Of a stretch of DNA of 64,000 nucleotides, positions 61,016-64,000 are shown in pieces. The translations under genes and the position numbers were made by a program. Source of the DNA: Nemopilema nomurai (taxonomy: Eukaryota; Cnidaria; Scyphozoa; Rhizostomeae; Rhizostomatidae); NCBI GenBank assembly GCA_003864495.1, contig ML133498.1:1-64000 (forward strand). The letters are read 5' to 3'. The notes beneath the pieces were generated by a model. The model had not been told where the DNA came from. It saw only the letters and a list, made by a program, of their open reading frames with translations, and did not search any database. Every line of letters starts with the position of its first letter. Position 1 is the first letter of the stretch.

Positions 61016-63662
61016 AGCCTCGTTTTGGTGCTAGAGCCCTAGCCTCGTTTTCGTCCTAGCTTCGTTTCAATTCTATCTTCCTTTTGGTGCTAAAAGAGAC
61101 AGCCTCGTTTTCGTTTTAACCTCGTATTTGTCATAGTCTCGTTTCATGCTAGCCTCAATTTGTTGCTAAAAGCCCTAGCCTCAATTTCTATTTAGCCTCG
61201 ATTTCGTCCTTGCCTCGTTTCCATGCTAGTCTCGTTTAGTTGCTAAAAGCCCTAGCCTCATTTTTTTCCTAGCTTCGTTTCCATGCTAGCCTCGTTTTGG
61301 TGCTAGCCTCGTTTTGATGCTTAAAGCCCTAGCCTCATTTTTGTTCTAACCTCGTTTCCATGCTAGTTTCGTTTAGTTGCTAAAGGCTCTAGCCTCGTTT
61401 TTGTCCTAGCCTCGTTTCCTTGCTAGCCTCGTTTTGGTTCTAAATCCGTAGCATCGTTTTCCTCTTAGCCTTGTTTCCATGCTAGCCTCGTTTTCGTCCT
61501 TGCCTCGTTTTTGTCCTAGCCTCGTTTCCATGCTAGCCTCGTTTTGGTGCTAGAGCCCTAGCCTCGTTTTCGTCCTAGCTTCGTTTCAATTCTATCTTCG
61601 TTTTGGTGTTTAAAGAAACAGCCTCGTTTTCGTTTTAACCTCGTTTTTGTCCTAGCCTCGTTTCCATGCTAGCCTCGTTTTTATTCTAAAGCCCTAGCCT
61701 CGTTTTCCTTCTAGCGTTGTTTCCATGCTAGCCTCGTTTTGTCCTTGCCTCGTTTTCGTCCTAGCCTCGTTTCCATGCTAGCCTCCTTTTGGTGCTAGAG
61801 CCCTAGCCTCGTTTTCGTCCTAGCTTCGTTTCAATTCTATCTTCGTTTTGGTGTTTAAAGAAACAGCCTCGTTTTGGTTTTAACCTCGTATTTGTCCTAG
61901 CCTCGTTTCCATGCTAGCCTCGACTTGGTACTTAAAACCCACCCTCGTTTTCGTTGTAGCCTCGTTTTGTCCTAACCTCGTTTTCATGCTAGCCTCGTTT
62001 TGGTGCTGAACGCCCTAGCCTCGTTTTCGTCCTAGCCTCGTTTCCATGCTAGCCTCGTTTTGGTTCTAAAGCCCTAGCCTCGTTTTCCTCCTAGCCTTGT
62101 TTCCATGCTAGCCTCGTTTTTGTCCTTGCCTCGTTTTCGTCCTAGCCTTGTTTCCATGCTAGCCTCGTTTTGGTGCTAAAAGAAACAGCCTCCTTTTCGT
62201 TTTAACCTCGTTTTTGTCGTAGCCTCGTTTCCATGCTAGCCTCGACTTGGTGCTTAAAACCCACTCTCGTTTTCGTTGTAGCCTCGTTTTGTCCTAGTCT
62301 CGTTTCCATGCTAGCCTTGTTTTGATGCTTAAAGCTCTAGCCTCATTTTCGTCCTAACCTCGTTTCCATGCTAGCCTTGTTTTGGTGCTGAACGCCCTAG
62401 CCTCGTTTTCGTCCTAGACTCGTTTCCATGCTAGCCTCGTTTTCGTCCTTGCCTCGTTTACGTCCTACCCTCGTTTCCATACTAGCCTCGTTTTGGTGCT
62501 AGAGCCCTAGCCTCGTTTTCGTCCTAGCTTCGTTTCCATGCTAGCCTCGTTTTGGTGCTAGCCTCGTTTTGATGCTTAAAGCCCTAGCCTCATTTTTGTT
62601 CTAACCTCGTTTCCATGCTAGTTTCGTTTAGTTGCTAAAGGCTCTAGCCTCGTTTTTGTCCTAGCCTCGTTTCCTTGCTACCCTCGTTTTGATGCTAGAG
62701 CCCTAGCCTCGTTTTTGTCCTAGCCTCGTTTCCTTGCTAGCCTCGTTTTGGTTCTAAATCCCTAGCATCGTTTTCCTCTTAGCCTTGTTTCCATGCTAGC
62801 CTCGTTTTCGTCCTTGCCTCGTTTTTGTCCTAGCCTCGTTTCCATGCTAGCCTCGTTTTGGTGCTAGAGCCCTAGCCTCGTTTTCGTCCTAGCTTCGTTT
62901 CAATTCTATCTTCGTTTTGGTGTTTAAAGAAACAGCCTCGTTTTCGTTTTAACCTCGTTTTTGTCCTAGCCTCGTTTCCATGCTAGCCTCGTTTTTATTC
63001 TAAAGCCCTAGCCTCGTTTTCCTTCTAGCGTTGTTTCCATGCTAGCCTCGTTTTGTCCTTGCCTCGTTTTCGTCCTAGCCTCGTTTCCATGCTAGCCTCG
63101 TTTTGGTGCTAGAGCTCTAGCCTCGTTTTCGTCCTAGCTTCGTTTCAATTCTATCTTCGTTTTGGTGTTTAAAGAAACAGCCTCGTTTTCGTTTTAACCT
63201 CGTATTTGTCCTAGCCTTGTTTCCATGCTAGCCTCGTTTTTGTCCTTGCCTCGTTTTCGTCCTAGCCTTGTTTCCATGCTAGCCTCGTTTTGGTGCTAAA
63301 AGAAACAGCCTCCTTTTCGTTTTAACCTCGTTTTTGTCCTAGCCTCGTTTCCATGCTAGCCTCGACTTGGTGCTTAAAACCCTCTCTCGTTTTCATTGTA
63401 GCCTCGTTTTGTCCTTGTCTCGTTTCCATGCTAGCCTTGTTTTGATGCTTAAAGCTCTAGCCTCATTTTCGTCCTAACCTCGTTTCCATGCTAGCCTTGT
63501 TTTGGTGCTGAACGCCCTAGCCTCGTTTTCGTCCTAGACTCGTTTCCATGCTAGCCTCGTTTTCGTCCTTGCCTCGTTTACGTCCTACCCTCGTTTCCAT
63601 GCTAGCCTCGTTTTGGTGCTAGAGCCCTAGCCTCGTTTTCGTCCTAGCTTCGTTTCAATTCT

Positions 63663-64000
63663 ATCTTTGTTTTGGTGCTAAAAGCCATAGCCTCGTTTTC
63701 GTTCTAGTTACGTTTTGGTGCTAAAAGCCCTAGACTCGTTTACGTTTAATCTCCGTTTTCTTTTTAGTCTCGTTTCCATGCTAGCCTCGTTTTGGTGCTT
63801 AAAGCTCTAGCCTCATTTTGGTTTTATCTTTGTTTTTAGCCTCGTTTCCATGCTAGCCTCGTTTTGATGCTAAAAAACCTAGCATCGTTTTCGTTTGATC
63901 TTTATTTTCTTCCTTGCTTTGTTTCCAGTCTAGCCTTGTTTTGGTGCTTAAAGTCATAGTTTCGTTTTTTTTAGACTTATTTTCGTCCTAGACTCGTTTC
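63663..64000. repeat. D block 13, cut by window end
   Basis: This is the start of another D module, matching the first 338 bases of the others up to CTAGACTCGTTTC. The CATAATCGGT marker would fall just outside the window, at about 64023. It comes 3220 bp after D block 12 because the expected D block near 62.53 kb is missing. Confidence 0.85.

Larger units (their letters stand above)
311..64000. repeat. Subtelomeric satellite array, 17-bp monomer in ~60-bp trimers
   Basis: About 63.7 kb is made of 17-bp monomers of three main forms: AGCCTCGTTTTCGTCCT (A), AGCCTCGTTTCCATGCT (B) and AGCCTCGTTTTGGTGCT (C). Form C is usually followed by a tail such as AAAAGCCCT or AGAGCCCT. A full 60-base trimer has A8 G12 C19 T21, so the plus strand is two-thirds pyrimidine with T far above A. 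Each A monomer carries two CG dinucleotides and each B and C one. Recurrent altered modules include one with CGACTTGGTACTTAAAACCC, one with CAATTTGTTGCTAAAAGCCC and one with GTGTTTAAAGAAACAGCC. I found no gene, RNA gene or mobile element inside. The family is not one I can name. Confidence 0.95.
52701..64000. repeat. Inner domain of ~2.16-kb D-block units
   Basis: This is the most regular part of the window. D-block starts lie at 53913, 56074, 58481, 60443 and 63663. Spacings of 2155 (from 51758) and 2161 bp give the basic unit. The 2407-bp unit has an extra copy of about 246 bp near 57765-58010. The 1962-bp unit has lost about 200 bp near 59995. The 3220-bp unit has lost a D block near 62530. 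The array continues past the window end. No gene is visible. Confidence 0.85.

Noticed and set aside
311..64000. CRISPR array
   Set aside because: Repeat and spacer cannot be told apart because all parts are variants of one 17-bp monomer. The window is a eukaryotic chromosome end and there are no cas genes.
311..64000. Centromeric satellite
   Set aside because: The nested organisation resembles centromeres, but the array directly abuts the telomere. An end-located centromere cannot be ruled out from sequence alone, yet a subtelomeric satellite is simpler.
311..64000. tRNA, rRNA or other structured RNA genes
   Set aside because: I saw no conserved tRNA box motifs, rRNA core or stable hairpins beyond short CTAG palindromes. 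The direct repeats leave no room for such genes.

Overview
This window is a eukaryotic chromosome end. Bases 1 to about 311 are a tract of CCCTAA repeats in the orientation expected at the left end of a chromosome, with the G-rich TTAGGG strand running outward on the minus strand. Everything from about 311 to 64000 is one continuous subtelomeric satellite. I see no supportable protein gene, tRNA, rRNA, transposon, CRISPR array or other single-copy sequence. TTAGGG telomeres occur in vertebrates, many invertebrates, most filamentous fungi, some protists and a few plants, so they do not identify the organism. They make most insects (TTAGG) and most land plants (TTTAGGG) less likely. I do not recognise the satellite.

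The satellite is built from a 17-bp monomer with three main forms: A (AGCCTCGTTTTCGTCCT), B (AGCCTCGTTTCCATGCT) and C (AGCCTCGTTTTGGTGCT). Form C is usually followed by an 8-9 base tail such as AAAAGCCCT, giving a trimer of about 59-60 bp. The tail and the next monomer form CCCTAGCC, which is almost the telomere hexamer. The telomere joins the satellite exactly in this register. Every monomer junction contains CTAG, which places TAG stops on both strands and explains the lack of long reading frames.

Above the trimer the array is nested. In the distal part (311 to about 13.4 kb) a unit of about 4.51 kb is present in two full tandem copies (2001-6514 and 6515-11028) plus a rearranged partial copy (about 12.1-13.4 kb). 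From about 13.4 to 19.4 kb there is a mosaic with a duplication at an offset of 2417 bp. From 19.4 kb inward a distinctive, more diverged module of about 573 bp (called the D block here) appears 12 times complete and once cut by the window end. It marks units that are often close to 2.16 kb, with 1.73, 1.96, 2.41, 2.42 and 3.22 kb variants. At a larger scale about 24.9-37.8 kb is repeated as about 37.8-52.7 kb, so a macro-unit of 13-15 kb is itself in tandem. Smaller tandem events of 0.26, 0.46, 0.9 and 2.0 kb sit inside these.

The pattern fits repeated unequal exchange or break-induced copying at a chromosome end. Several patches with many one-base deletions, and one scrambled stretch at 43699-43790, look more like assembly or consensus errors than biology. 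All alignments were made by eye, so boundaries within the repeats are approximate, usually to within one trimer.
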